Source of the DNA: Methyloversatilis thermotolerans
GTDB taxonomy: Bacteria; Pseudomonadota; Gammaproteobacteria; Burkholderiales; Rhodocyclaceae
Assembly (NCBI RefSeq): GCF_000372885.1
Contig: NZ_KB889967.1
Span: 682,001-746,000, forward strand
DNA: 64,000 nt
Reading direction: 5' to 3'
Below, piece after piece: positions 34,898 to 44,688 of this stretch (position 1 is the stretch's first letter; each line of letters opens with the position of its first letter). The translations under genes were made by a program, and so were the position numbers. The notes under the pieces are model-generated. The model was not told the origin of the DNA. It did no database searches and saw nothing but the letters and a program-made list of their open reading frames with translations.

Positions 34898-35818
34898 GCC
34901 GCCCGCAGACGGCGTGCCGAAGCGCCGATGCAGATCCAGGCCGGACGCGATGTGCCACAAGGCCGAGGGCAGTGGCGGCAGTGCCGGCAGAGGGTCCGGA
35001 TCGCGCAGCACCAGACCGATCACGCGCGAGAACAGCGGCTTGAGGCTCACCATCGTCGTGCCGGTAGGGGCGATCGCCAGATCGGTCAGGCTGTGCGGCA
35101 CCACGCTGTACAGGCCGGCATGGCGCACCTGCGCGAGCAGTGCCGACACCGAATCGGTCTCCACCGCGACGAAGGGCTGCGCCGATGCACGGCGAAAGCC
35201 TGCATTGACGATCTGGCGGTTCTGCATGTTCGGCGTGAGCAGGCATAGCGGCAGTGCCGCCGCTTCCTTCCAGCTTATGGTGTCGAGCGCCGCTTCGCGC
35301 GAGCCGGCCGGGGCAAGCAGCATGTAGCGCTCCTGGAACAGCGGCAGTACGCGGAAACCCGCTTCGTCGACGTCGTCCAGATAGCACACGCCGGCATCGA
35401 GCTCGTATTCGTCCACCCGTCGCAGGATTTCGTCGGTGGATAGCGACAGCACCGAGTAGGCCAGTTCCGGATGCTGGCTGCGGCAAGCTCCGGTCAGCAG
35501 CGACACGATGACCGACGAGGTGGGGATGACGCCGAGACGCAGCACACCGGTCAGGTGCGCCTGGGCCACCGATGCCTCCTGGCGCAGGCCGGACAGTGCG
35601 GCGAGGCTCTGCCGCGCCCAGGCGAGGATGCGCTCGCCCTCGGCGGTGAAGCCGAGGAAGCGCTGGCCGCGCAGCACGATGGTCACGCCCAGCTCTTCTT
35701 CCAGATTGCGGATCGCTGACGACAGCGCGGGCTGGGACACGTGGCAGGCCTTGGCTGCGCGGGCGAAATGCTTCTCGCGGGCGAGGGTGACGAGGTATTC
35801 GAGTTGCCGGAAGAACAT
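34895..35818 (-). CDS. LysR-family regulator
   Basis: The 307-residue protein has the LysR winged helix at residues 1-60 (HFARAAKACHVSQPALSSAI) and the effector domain from about 90 (GVLRLGVIPTSSVIVSLLTG; ELDAGVCYLDD). It lies 149 bases upstream of the FdhF/YdeP-type oxidoreductase on the same strand, and LysR genes are common partners of that family. The palindrome overlapping its own stop codon is a likely binding site for control of the enzyme. Confidence 0.9.
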   Translation of the reverse strand: MFFRQLEYLVTLAREKHFARAAKACHVSQPALSSAIRNLEEELGVTIVLRGQRFLGFTAEGERILAWARQSLAALSGLRQEASVAQAHLTGVLRLGVIPTSSVIVSLLTGACRSQHPELAYSVLSLSTDEILRRVDEYELDAGVCYLDDVDEAGFRVLPLFQERYMLLAPAGSREAALDTISWKEAAALPLCLLTPNMQNRQIVNAGFRRASAQPFVAVETDSVSALLAQVRHAGLYSVVPHSLTDLAIAPTGTTMVSLKPLFSRVIGLVLRDPDPLPALPPLPSALWHIASGLDLHRRFGTPSAGG

Positions 35819-36058
35819 GGTGTGCGGTCAGCCGAGAACAGGTGCCCGGAACGGTCGTCACGATAGCATGCGGGCGACCGCCTTCTCCCGTTCTCGATCC
35901 GGCGGCAAGGATCTGTGCCGACTGTGCAGGGGTTTGCACTTCGCGCGCTTCAGTTTCCGCCGGAAAGGTCGATAGACCTCGGGATCGTCGTGAGACGCAC
36001 TCGGCCGGGCGGGCGCCGATGCGTGCCGGCCCCGGAATAGCATTGCAGCGGTGATGAA

Positions 36059-36997
36059 ATGAAGATTCTGCTCGTCGAGGACAGCCGCGCCATGGCCGCC
36101 ATCATGTCGGTGCGGCTGGCGTCCTTCGGCTACGAGGTGTGTATCGCCGAGAATGGCGCGGTAGGCGTGGAGAAGTTCTCCAGCTTTGCACCTGACCTGG
36201 TATTGATGGACATCGAAATGCCGGTGATGAACGGTTTCGATGCGACGGCGCGCATCCGCGCGATCGAGGCGACCCAGGACTGGGCGTGGACGCCCATCAT
36301 CTTCCTGACTGCGTCGGGTACGCACGAAAACCTGATTACGGCCATTGACGCGGGCGGCGACGACTTTCTCGTCAAGACGCTGCCGGAAGCCGTGTTGTGC
36401 GCGAAGATGAAGGCCATGGCACGCATCGCGCGCTTGCGCAAGCGGCTCACGCTGGCGAACCACCTCCTCAAGGAACAGGCGATACGCGACAGTCTGACCG
36501 GTCTGTGCAACCGTCGACACATGGATCTCACGGTAGACGTCGAGTGGGAGCAGGCACAGCAGACACGTTCCTCGTTCGCCTTGCTCATGCTCGACATCGA
36601 TCACTTCAAGCAATACAACGATCTGTACGGACATGCCGCCGGCGATGACTGTCTGCGTCGGGTCGCGCGTACCCTGGCCGATGTGGTCGAACGTTTCAAC
36701 CAGGAGAAGCGCACTCGCGGCGCCCTGGCCGCACGTTACGGAGGCGAGGAATTTGCGGTCCTGATGCCGGATGCCAGTCTGGAAACCTATCGCACGCTGG
36801 CCGACGAAGTCATATCCGGAGTACGCGCGCTCGCCATTCCGCATTCGTGCAACGACGACTGGGGTGTGGTGACCACCTCCATCGGCGGCGCCTTCGTACC
36901 TTCGGCGGACGCCGAGGTCCTGCATCTTTTCCGTACCGCCGACGAAAGGCTGTACGCAGCGAAACAGGCAGGACGCAACCGCGCGGTGTTGAGCTAG
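36059..36997 (+). CDS. Response regulator with GGDEF domain (predicted diguanylate cyclase)
   Basis: The 312-residue protein joins an N-terminal receiver domain (LLVEDSRAM, phospho-Asp in LVLMDIEMPVMNG, about residue 52) to a GGDEF domain (DSLTGLCNRRHMD, LDIDHFKQYNDLYGH, active site RYGGEEF). Catalytic residues are intact, so it should make cyclic di-GMP on phosphorylation. The RxxD inhibitory site before GGEEF is absent (RGAL instead), so product inhibition at that site is unlikely. No partner kinase is adjacent; the 240-base gap upstream shows no clear promoter. Confidence 0.93.
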   Translation: MKILLVEDSRAMAAIMSVRLASFGYEVCIAENGAVGVEKFSSFAPDLVLMDIEMPVMNGFDATARIRAIEATQDWAWTPIIFLTASGTHENLITAIDAGGDDFLVKTLPEAVLCAKMKAMARIARLRKRLTLANHLLKEQAIRDSLTGLCNRRHMDLTVDVEWEQAQQTRSSFALLMLDIDHFKQYNDLYGHAAGDDCLRRVARTLADVVERFNQEKRTRGALAARYGGEEFAVLMPDASLETYRTLADEVISGVRALAIPHSCNDDWGVVTTSIGGAFVPSADAEVLHLFRTADERLYAAKQAGRNRAVLS

Positions 36998-37017
36998 GGT
37001 CTGTGGACGTTGCGTGA

Positions 37018-37812
37018 TCAGGTTCGGATCCGTCGCCGCCGCCCGCATTCGCTGGCGACGATGCACAGCGCGAGCCAGCAAGCGCCGGACAACATGCCGG
37101 CCACCACATCGCTCGCGAAATGCACCTGCAGCACGATGCGGCTGAAGCCGGTGGTGAGTGCGACCGCAACGGCGGCCAGCACCACAGGCAGATGCCATCG
37201 TGCGGGCAGAAGCTGCAGCAGCACATAGGCGAACACACCCCAGGCAGCGACAGTGCCGGAAGCGTGTCCACTAGGGAAGCTCCAGCTTGTTTCCATCGTC
37301 ACGCCGTGTTCGTGCACCGGCCTCGCGCGCTGGAACGCGCTCTTGAGGCTTACGTTGAGCAGCGAATTGCCGCCGATCACAGCCGCCCAGGTGGCAGCCA
37401 GCCGGTACTGATGGCGCCACAGAAGCACGGCAGTGCCGAGTACGCCGAGAACGGTCAGCACTTCGGTGTCGCCGAACCGCGTCAGCACTGCAAACACCTG
37501 CAGCGTCGTCACAGTGGCGTGGGTGGCCAAGGCATCGACCAGAGCGTCGTCGAGGGCCGGCAATGCATTGCCTCTGTGCACTGCGAAGGCGATGCACGCG
37601 AAAACGATGGCACCGGTGCCGATGGCGCACAGTCCGGCGATCACGATTGCGGTGAGGCGGGCATCACGTGTGCCTCGCCAATCCCGCCACGCGACGAATA
37701 TCAGCGCGGCGGCGGCCAGGGCTCCGATCAGGAGCACGGCATAGACCAGCCATATCCGGGTGGCGAGCAATTCGGCCAGTGCGGCCGCTCCTCCGGTGAT
37801 GGAAGCGCTCAT
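37018..37812 (-). CDS. PAP2-family membrane phosphatase
   Basis: The 264-residue integral membrane protein carries the three acid-phosphatase motifs of the PAP2 family: K-x6-RP (KSAFQRARP), PSGH (SFPSGHAS) and SR-x5-H-x3-D (SRIVLQVHFASD). Substrates in the family are lipid phosphates such as phosphatidic acid, phosphatidylglycerophosphate or undecaprenyl diphosphate. ATG 37812 overlaps the stop of the upstream metallophosphoesterase gene; an extended frame would run through that gene. Confidence 0.9.
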   Translation of the reverse strand: MSASITGGAAALAELLATRIWLVYAVLLIGALAAAALIFVAWRDWRGTRDARLTAIVIAGLCAIGTGAIVFACIAFAVHRGNALPALDDALVDALATHATVTTLQVFAVLTRFGDTEVLTVLGVLGTAVLLWRHQYRLAATWAAVIGGNSLLNVSLKSAFQRARPVHEHGVTMETSWSFPSGHASGTVAAWGVFAYVLLQLLPARWHLPVVLAAVAVALTTGFSRIVLQVHFASDVVAGMLSGACWLALCIVASECGRRRRIRT

Positions 37813-38606
37813 CGGCAGTGTCGCGCAAGTGGCAGCGCATTGAGCGCAGCCAGTTCGAACGCACCCGACGCATCGCGAAAGTCCCAGCGTTCGACAATGC
37901 AGGCGCGGTCGCCTGCGCGGCGCAGCAGGTTCACCGAATTGCCCGCATCGTGACGGATGCGGTGCGATACCGCAGTGCCGGCCAGCACCGCCCAGGACCA
38001 GCGTGGCGCGTGCTCGAGGCGGCGTACCGAGGGCAGATGGATATGGCCGCCCAGCATGAGGTCGGCGCCCGCACGTATCCATTCGCGGATCGCCTCTTCG
38101 TGACCGTGGACGCGGTTGCGCCGTTCACTGCCGCGCCCGACCTCCAGGGGGTGATGCAATGCAACCACGCGCAGTGCACCGTTGGGTGCGGAGCGCAGAA
38201 GCTCGGCGGTGCGCGCGATCTGCACATCGGACAGTTCGCCATCGACGTGGCGCAGGCGGCGGGTCGAATCCAGACCGATCAGGCGCAAGCCATCCACATC
38301 GAGCACCCCGTCGTGGGCCGGTCCGAAATGCCGTCTGTAGCGTGCATAGGGCCGGAACAGGCGGCTTGCAAGATCGAACAGCGGAATGTCGTGATTGCCT
38401 GGCAGGGTCAGCCGATGCGGCACGTTCAGGCTGTCGGCGAAGCGGCGGGCGGCGGCGAATTGCGCGGGACGGGCGCGCTGCGTCAGATCGCCGCTCATCA
38501 GCAGCACATGCGGGCGCTCGCGCTGCGCCAGACGCAGCAGCGCATCGCACACTTCAGGGCGCTCGGCACCGAAATGCGGATCGGATACCTGCAGCAGCAG
38601 GTTCAC
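37809..38606 (-). CDS. Metallophosphoesterase
   Basis: The 265-residue protein has the calcineurin-type metal motifs in order: D-x-H (VSDPHFG), GD (LMSGDLT), GNHD (LPGNHDIP), and GGHIH (LMLGGHIHLP). There is no signal peptide. The GTG start overlaps the stop of the diacylglycerol-kinase-like gene (GTGA), and the end overlaps the PAP2 gene. Related enzymes include cyclic-nucleotide and lipid (UDP-diacylglucosamine-like) phosphodiesterases; the operon context points to a lipid-phosphate substrate. Confidence 0.88.
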   Translation of the reverse strand: MNLLLQVSDPHFGAERPEVCDALLRLAQRERPHVLLMSGDLTQRARPAQFAAARRFADSLNVPHRLTLPGNHDIPLFDLASRLFRPYARYRRHFGPAHDGVLDVDGLRLIGLDSTRRLRHVDGELSDVQIARTAELLRSAPNGALRVVALHHPLEVGRGSERRNRVHGHEEAIREWIRAGADLMLGGHIHLPSVRRLEHAPRWSWAVLAGTAVSHRIRHDAGNSVNLLRRAGDRACIVERWDFRDASGAFELAALNALPLARHCR

Positions 38607-39556
38607 TCGCGCGCCTCCACCGCGCGCGGCACGACGAGGTTCAATGCGTCGGGCAACACCGTGAACTCGAGCGGCGTACGCATCCATACGATTTCGCCGT
38701 CGGTGGCGACCTTGATGCGGCCATGGCTCCTGCGCCTTCTCAGCACGCTCAGGCGCAAGGTGCGGAAGCTGAAGCTCTGTATTTCCTGCGCGTCGCCGAG
38801 CCGGCCGAAGGCGCCGCGCGCGAGCAGCCACAGCATGGCCCTGCGTCCTACCGGGCGCAGCGCGAGCGCGGCGAGACGGCCGTGCTCCAGCGCGGCCGCC
38901 TCGGCGATGCCGATCTGTTCCAGTTGCAACGGGTTGTTGCCCACGAACAGCGTCGAGGTGTGCATGGTACGCAGCCCGCCGCCGTGCTCGATTTCCAGCG
39001 TCAGACGACGATGGCCGCGCAGCAAGGTCGCCAGCCCTGCCCACAGCGCCACCAGACGGGTGCGGCCGAACTGGCGTTTCCATTGTTCGCGGTTTTCGAG
39101 CAGGGTGGGGTAGAGCCCGAGACTGGCATTGACCAGGAAAATGTGGTCATTGACGCGGCCCACCTGCACCGGTCTGACCTGGCCGTCGAGCAAGGCGCGC
39201 AACGCGGTTTCGGTGTCGGTCGGCAGGCCGTGGGTACGCGCGAAGTAATTGAATGTGCCCTGAGCCAGCACGCCGAAGGGCACACCGGTACCGACCACCG
39301 CCTGCGCGACCGCATTGATGGTGCCATCGCCGCCGGCGACCACGACCATGCCCTTCTGCATCCGCGCCTCTTCGACCGCCTGCCAGGCCACTGTGGCGAG
39401 CCGGCGCACATCATGTACGTGCAGCATGCGATGCTGGCGGCCACAACCGCTCAGCACCGTTTCGATGATGCGTGCGGTTTCCTCCGCGTCCCGGCTGCCC
39501 GAGGCTGCATTCAGGACGATGAACAGGGGGGCGTCGGCGGAAAGTGCGAATGTCAT
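38603..39556 (-). CDS. Diacylglycerol kinase-like lipid kinase
   Basis: The 317-residue protein has the DAGK catalytic domain: LFIVLNAASGSR at the start, nucleotide-binding VVAGGDGTINAVAQA near residue 75 and GVLAQGTFNYFAR. Family members phosphorylate diacylglycerol or related lipids in the cytoplasm. ATG 39556 is preceded by GGAG at 5 bases; ATG 39574 is an alternative. It heads a set with overlapping reading frames (kinase, phosphoesterase, PAP2 phosphatase). Confidence 0.88.
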   Translation of the reverse strand: MTFALSADAPLFIVLNAASGSRDAEETARIIETVLSGCGRQHRMLHVHDVRRLATVAWQAVEEARMQKGMVVVAGGDGTINAVAQAVVGTGVPFGVLAQGTFNYFARTHGLPTDTETALRALLDGQVRPVQVGRVNDHIFLVNASLGLYPTLLENREQWKRQFGRTRLVALWAGLATLLRGHRRLTLEIEHGGGLRTMHTSTLFVGNNPLQLEQIGIAEAAALEHGRLAALALRPVGRRAMLWLLARGAFGRLGDAQEIQSFSFRTLRLSVLRRRRSHGRIKVATDGEIVWMRTPLEFTVLPDALNLVVPRAVEARE

Positions 39557-39611
39557 CCAGTCTCCATGCAGCATGTACCGCCGCTCATCATACGGCCTGC
39601 CGCTCCCGTTC

Positions 39612-40538
39612 TCAGCCGGAGGATTCCGACACTCTGCGCGTTTCGTAGGCCTGGAGATGCGACAGGGCGAGATCAAGCATGGGCACCTGCAAGGCATGCT
39701 CTTCGGCGCGCCGGCAAAGATCGCCCAGTATGTGCTCCGCTTCGGTCTGTGCGTGACGCAACAGGTCACGCAGCATGGACGCAGTCAGCGTCGAACCGGA
39801 TTCGGTGAGGGTCGCCCGGTAGCCCTCCATTCTGGCCGGTGCCGGAGCGTGGCCGCAGGCCGATGCGACGGCGGCGCTTTCCGCCAGCATGTCGTCGATC
39901 AGGCGGCCACCGGCGTGCGTGGCGAGGATCACCCCGACGGGGGCACGCATCAGGCAGGTGGCTCCGGCCAGTACGCTGATGAACACCAGCTTGTCCCACA
40001 TGTCCTGTTCGATGTCGGCGGATACGAGGTAATCGGGCGAGATCGCGGCAAGCCGTTCGCCCAGCGACTCGACCATTGTCCGATGCGAATCCGCCCGCGC
40101 GCCGATGATGAGCTTCTCGGTCGAGTTCAGGTGACGGATGTCTCCATCTCCGTCCAGCGTGAGCGCCAGATGCGCCACGCCGCCTGCCACGCGCTGGCGG
40201 CCGAAACGCCGGTCCAGTGCATCGAGATGGGCGACGCCATTGAGCAGTGGCACGACGGCGCTGTGCGGGCCCATCGCCGGTTCAATCGAATCGAGTGCCG
40301 GGTTGATGTCATACGCCTTGCAGGACAGCAGCACCACGTCGGCCGGCGCGTCGACGCGCGTGATGACGTCGGGCTGCAGCCGCAGATCGCCCAGCGGGCT
40401 GTGCACCCGCAGGCCGCGGGCGCGCAGGATTTCCGCGCGGGGCGGGCGTACGAGAAAGTGCACATCCGCACCCGCATGCTGCAGGCGCGCTCCGAAGTAG
40501 CCGCCTATGCCGCCGGCGCCCAGTATCAGTATCCGCAT
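39612..40538 (-). CDS. panE: 2-dehydropantoate 2-reductase (ApbA/PanE family)
   Basis: NADPH-dependent reduction of ketopantoate to pantoate for coenzyme A synthesis. The 308-residue protein starts with the Rossmann motif ILGAGGIGGYFGA, has LLSCKAYD (catalytic Lys) near residue 75, LLNGVAHLD, and the helical C-terminal domain with DMWDKLVFISVLAG. Some members of this family act on other 2-keto acids, so the exact substrate is family-based. It is 55 bases upstream of the lipid kinase gene, possibly in the same operon. Confidence 0.85.
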   Translation of the reverse strand: MRILILGAGGIGGYFGARLQHAGADVHFLVRPPRAEILRARGLRVHSPLGDLRLQPDVITRVDAPADVVLLSCKAYDINPALDSIEPAMGPHSAVVPLLNGVAHLDALDRRFGRQRVAGGVAHLALTLDGDGDIRHLNSTEKLIIGARADSHRTMVESLGERLAAISPDYLVSADIEQDMWDKLVFISVLAGATCLMRAPVGVILATHAGGRLIDDMLAESAAVASACGHAPAPARMEGYRATLTESGSTLTASMLRDLLRHAQTEAEHILGDLCRRAEEHALQVPMLDLALSHLQAYETRRVSESSG

Positions 40539-40651
40539 GATCACCCCCTGTCGTCGGTGCCGCACAGCATAGCCGCGAACTGCGGGCCGGACCCGTCCGG
40601 GACGGCCTCGCGCGCTGCGCTGTACCGGCCGCCGGGCCGTGACAGGGACGA

Positions 40652-43600
40652 TCAGCCGGTGAGCTTCTTCATCAGCTCACGCACCGCGCCGACCCGGCTG
40701 TCCAGATCCGGGCTCGACCGCTTCCAGGACAGTCTGTCCTGTCCCGCGAGCTTGAAGTTCCTGTCCTTCTGCACAAGCTGGATGATGCGTATCGGTTCGA
40801 TCGGGGGATTGGGCACGAAGGTCACCAGTATCTGCGTCTCGTGCGCATCGATCTTGGCGATGCCCAAGGGCTTCGCCGCCAGCCGGAGACGGTGGGTTTC
40901 CATCAGGGCGCGGGTCTGCTCCGGCATCGGGCCGAAGCGATCCACCAGCTCCTCGCGCAAGGCACCCAGTTCGTCGTCGCTCTCGCAGTTGGCCAGACGC
41001 TTGTACAGGGTGAGGCGCTCGTGCACATCGGGACAGTACTGGGTGGGCAGCAAGGCGGGCATGTGCAGATTGATTTCCGACACCACGTCGAGCGGTTGCG
41101 TGAGGTCGACACTTTCGCCCTTGTCGCCCCTCTGCAGCGTCTTGACCGCGCTCTTGAGCATTTCGGTGTACAGATTGAATCCCACCTCCTGCATTTCGCC
41201 GGACTGCGATTCGCCCAGCACTTCGCCGGCGCCGCGGATCTCCAGATCGTGCATGGCGAGGAAGAAGCCCGACCCCAGTTCCTCCATCATGGTGATCGCT
41301 TCCAGCCGGCGGCGGCCCTGTTCGGTCGGCTTGGCATGCGCATCGGTCAGCAGATAGGCGTAGGCCTGGTGATGGCTGCGGCCGACGCGACCGCGCAACT
41401 GGTGGAGCTGCGCAAGTCCGAAACGGTCGGCGCGGTTGATGATGATGGTGTTGGCATTCGGATTGTCGATGCCGGTTTCGATGATGGTCGTGCACAGCAG
41501 GACATTGTGCCTGCGCTGCGTGAATTCGCGCATCACGCGCTCCAGCTCGCGTTCCGGCAACTGGCCGTGGCCGACCACGATGCGCGCTTCCGGCAGCAGG
41601 TCGGTCAGCCGCGTTTTCATTTCCTCTATCGTGTCGACCTCGTTGTGCAGGAAATACACCTGACCGCCACGCTTGAATTCGCGCAGCACTGCCTCGCGGA
41701 TCAGGCCGCGCGACCACGGGCTGACGAAGGTCTTGATCGCCAGCCGCTTCTGCGGCGCGGTGGCGATCACCGAAAAGTCGCGGATGCCTTCGAGCGACAT
41801 CGCCAGCGTGCGCGGGATCGGCGTCGCGGTGAGCGTGAGTACGTCCACCTCTGCACGCAGCGCCTTCAGCGCCTCCTTCTGGCGCACGCCGAAGCGGTGT
41901 TCCTCGTCGATGATGACCAGACCCAGGCGGGCGAACTTCACGTCCTTCTGCAGCAGTCGGTGGGTGCCGATCAGCACGTCTATCTTGCCCTCGGCCGCCT
42001 CCTTCAGTGCTTGCGCCTGTTCCTTCGCGCTCTTGAATCGCGAAATTTCGGCGATGCGCGCGGGCCACTCGTGCGCCACCTGTGCGAAGCGGTCGGTGAA
42101 GGTCTGGTAGTGCTGCTCGGCCAGCAGCGTGGTCGGCGCCAGTACCGCCACCTGCTTGCCGTCGGCCACCGCGACAAAGGCGGCGCGCAGCGCCACCTCG
42201 GTCTTGCCGAAGCCGACATCGCCACAGACCAGGCGGTCCATGGGCCGGCCGGACGTCATGTCGCCGACCACCGCGTTGATCGCGTTGAGCTGGTCCGGCG
42301 TTTCCTCGAAGCCGAATCCTTCGGCAAAGGCATCCAGATCGTGCTGCCTGAAGCCGAAAGTGTGACCCTTGCGTGCAGAGCGCTGCGCGTACAGCGCCAG
42401 CAGTTCGGCCGCGGTGTCGCGCACCTGGGCAGCGGCCTTCTTCTTCGCCTTTTCCCACTGGCCTGAGCCGAGCTTGTGCAGATGCACCTGGTCGCCCGGT
42501 GCGCCGCTGTAGCGGCTGATCTGATGCAGTTGCGATACCGGTACGTAAAGTTTGTCGCCGTCGGCGTATTCCAGGTGCAGGAACTCGGTCTCGCCTTCGC
42601 CGAGATCCATGTGCATGAGCCCGAGGTAGCGCCCGATGCCGTGCTGCAGATGCACAACCGGATCGCCGATCTTCAGTTCGGTCAGGTCGCGCAGGAAGTT
42701 CTCGGCGGTCACCTTGCGCCCGTCGCGGCGACCGCGCGAGCGCGCCTGCGACGGATACAGCTCGCTTTCGGTCACCAGCGCCAGACCCTGGCCCTTTTGT
42801 GGCGTGGTCAGCACGAAGCCCTCGGCCAGGGGACCGACCGCGATGGCCAGTTGCGTATCGGAGTTCAGTGCGGTGTCGAAGCCATCGACCGCCGCGTTCC
42901 GCAGACCGTATTCGGAGAAGTAATCGGCAAGTGTTTCCCGGCGTCCCGCCGATTCCGCCACCACCAGCACGCGCTGGACGGCGACCAGTGCGCGCAGCCG
43001 GAACAGCGGGTCGTCGGACTTGCGCTCAACCGCGACATCCGGCAGCACCCCGACATCGGCCAGGTCGTCGCCGCGCCCCAGCCGCACGATGGGGCGGTTG
43101 GCCAGCGACACATGAAACTGCTCTTCCGACAGGAACAGTTCGGCCGGCGGCAGTATGGGGCGGGCACGTTCGCCCTTCATCAGGTCATGCCGGCTTTTCG
43201 TGTCACGCCAGAAATCGGCGATCGCATCGTTCACTTCGAAGTCGAGGGCGACCACCGCATGCGTCGGCAGGTAGTCGAACAGTGTGTCGGTGCGCTCGAA
43301 GAACAGCGGTATGTAGTACTCGATGCCAGCGCTGGGTACGCCGTTCGATACGTCCTTGTAGATGGTGGATCTCGATGGGTCGCCTTCGAAAGCTTCACGG
43401 AAGCGCGAGCGGAAGGCCGCACGGGCCTTGTCGTCCATCGGGAATTCGCGCGCGGGCAGCAGGCGTATTTCCTGGGTCGGGAACACGGTGCGCTGGGTAT
43501 CGACATCGAAGGTACGGATGCTCTCGACCTCATCGTCGAACAGATCGATGCGGTAGGGCAGGGCCGAGCCGGTCGGGTAGAGGTCAACCAGACCGCCCCG

Positions 43601-44104
43601 CACGCTGTACTCACCGGGCGCCACGACCTGGGTGACCGCGCTGTAGCCGGCGACGGCGAGCTGCAGGCGCAGGCTCTCGACGTCCAGCCTGGACCCCTGT
43701 TTCACGAAAAAGGTGTGGGCCGCGAGATACTCGCGCGGCGCGAGCCGGTACAGCGCCGTCGATGCCGGCACCACCAGGACGTCGAGCTCGCCGCGCATCA
43801 GCGCATACAGCGTTTCCAGCCGTTCCGACACCAGGTCGGCATGCGGCGAAAACTGGTCATAGGGCAGGGTTTCCCAGTCCGGCAACTGGAAGGTGCGCAA
43901 GTCCGGCGCGAACCAGCGCAGTTCGTCGAGCAGGCGCTGTGCCTCCATCGGGCGGGCGGCAACGACCACCAGCGGGGCATCCAGCTCGCGTGCGAGTTCG
44001 CACAGCGCGAGTGCGCGGGCGCCGCCGGGCAGTGCGGGCCAGTCGGTGCGGCCACCTGCGCGAGGGCGGGGAAGGCGGGACAGCAGGGAGGGTGATGAAG
44101 TCAT
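40652..44104 (-). CDS. mfd: Transcription-repair coupling factor
   Basis: Displaces stalled RNA polymerase and recruits UvrA. The 1150 residues carry the UvrB-like N-terminal region, the RNA-polymerase interaction domain near 470-545 (IGDPVVHLQHGIGRYLGL), the SF2 translocase (Walker A CGDVGFGKTEVALRA, DEEH box IIDEEHRFG, TATPIPRTL) and the C-terminal TRCF domain. Neither candidate start (44104 or 44119) has a strong ribosome site; 44104 gives the more usual N-terminus. It is 113 bases upstream of panE. Confidence 0.96.
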   Translation of the reverse strand: MTSSPSLLSRLPRPRAGGRTDWPALPGGARALALCELARELDAPLVVVAARPMEAQRLLDELRWFAPDLRTFQLPDWETLPYDQFSPHADLVSERLETLYALMRGELDVLVVPASTALYRLAPREYLAAHTFFVKQGSRLDVESLRLQLAVAGYSAVTQVVAPGEYSVRGGLVDLYPTGSALPYRIDLFDDEVESIRTFDVDTQRTVFPTQEIRLLPAREFPMDDKARAAFRSRFREAFEGDPSRSTIYKDVSNGVPSAGIEYYIPLFFERTDTLFDYLPTHAVVALDFEVNDAIADFWRDTKSRHDLMKGERARPILPPAELFLSEEQFHVSLANRPIVRLGRGDDLADVGVLPDVAVERKSDDPLFRLRALVAVQRVLVVAESAGRRETLADYFSEYGLRNAAVDGFDTALNSDTQLAIAVGPLAEGFVLTTPQKGQGLALVTESELYPSQARSRGRRDGRKVTAENFLRDLTELKIGDPVVHLQHGIGRYLGLMHMDLGEGETEFLHLEYADGDKLYVPVSQLHQISRYSGAPGDQVHLHKLGSGQWEKAKKKAAAQVRDTAAELLALYAQRSARKGHTFGFRQHDLDAFAEGFGFEETPDQLNAINAVVGDMTSGRPMDRLVCGDVGFGKTEVALRAAFVAVADGKQVAVLAPTTLLAEQHYQTFTDRFAQVAHEWPARIAEISRFKSAKEQAQALKEAAEGKIDVLIGTHRLLQKDVKFARLGLVIIDEEHRFGVRQKEALKALRAEVDVLTLTATPIPRTLAMSLEGIRDFSVIATAPQKRLAIKTFVSPWSRGLIREAVLREFKRGGQVYFLHNEVDTIEEMKTRLTDLLPEARIVVGHGQLPERELERVMREFTQRRHNVLLCTTIIETGIDNPNANTIIINRADRFGLAQLHQLRGRVGRSHHQAYAYLLTDAHAKPTEQGRRRLEAITMMEELGSGFFLAMHDLEIRGAGEVLGESQSGEMQEVGFNLYTEMLKSAVKTLQRGDKGESVDLTQPLDVVSEINLHMPALLPTQYCPDVHERLTLYKRLANCESDDELGALREELVDRFGPMPEQTRALMETHRLRLAAKPLGIAKIDAHETQILVTFVPNPPIEPIRIIQLVQKDRNFKLAGQDRLSWKRSSPDLDSRVGAVRELMKKLTG

Positions 44105-44203
44105 GAGCGGGCAGAGCATTGGGGCGCCGGAGAGGACCGGACGCCACCGGTGACGGCGGAGGCGTGGATTATCCCGGAAACCGACCGTTCGCCGTGACCG
44201 GTG

Positions 44204-44557
44204 TCATTCGTACTCGTCGTACTTGCGCGCATCGCCGCGTACGCGGTCGGCCGGATACTTCTGCCGGTTGATGGCCATCTTGTTCGCGATCGCGCCGGGC
44301 AGATCGATATCCAGCACGTCGGCCAGCCGCACGAGGTACACCAGAACATCGGCCAGTTCATGGGCCACCGCCTGCCGTTTGTCCTCGCTCAGCTCGCGAC
44401 CGGTGGGCAGCCACTGGAAATGCTCCATGACTTCGGCTGCCTCGATGCTCATGGCCATGGCCAGATTCTTGGGTGTGTGGAACTGTGCCCAGTCGCGCTC
44501 ATCGACGAAGGCGCGCACCAGGGCGCGCAGGGCAAGCAGATCGGAAGTATCGGTCAT
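44204..44557 (-). CDS. MazG-like nucleotide pyrophosphohydrolase
   Basis: The 117-residue protein matches the small all-alpha NTP pyrophosphatases (RS21-C6/MazG-like): AMAMSIEAAEVMEHFQW and HELADVLVYLVRLAD supply the metal-binding Glu/Asp residues. Such enzymes clean non-canonical or surplus nucleotides (dCTP analogues in the characterised relative). ATG 44557 fits the family N-terminus; it is divergent from kup with a 131-base gap. Confidence 0.88.
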   Translation of the reverse strand: MTDTSDLLALRALVRAFVDERDWAQFHTPKNLAMAMSIEAAEVMEHFQWLPTGRELSEDKRQAVAHELADVLVYLVRLADVLDIDLPGAIANKMAINRQKYPADRVRGDARKYDEYE

Positions 44558-44688
44558 GGTGTCGATGGCTGGTGATGCCAGCCCGGTAAAACATCGATAA
44601 ACATCAACGCGATGTGAGGTCAAGACTTGATCTTGAACATGTTGCGGCGCAGTATCTGACGCCCTTTGCCTCGCATTCCGCAGTCCGG

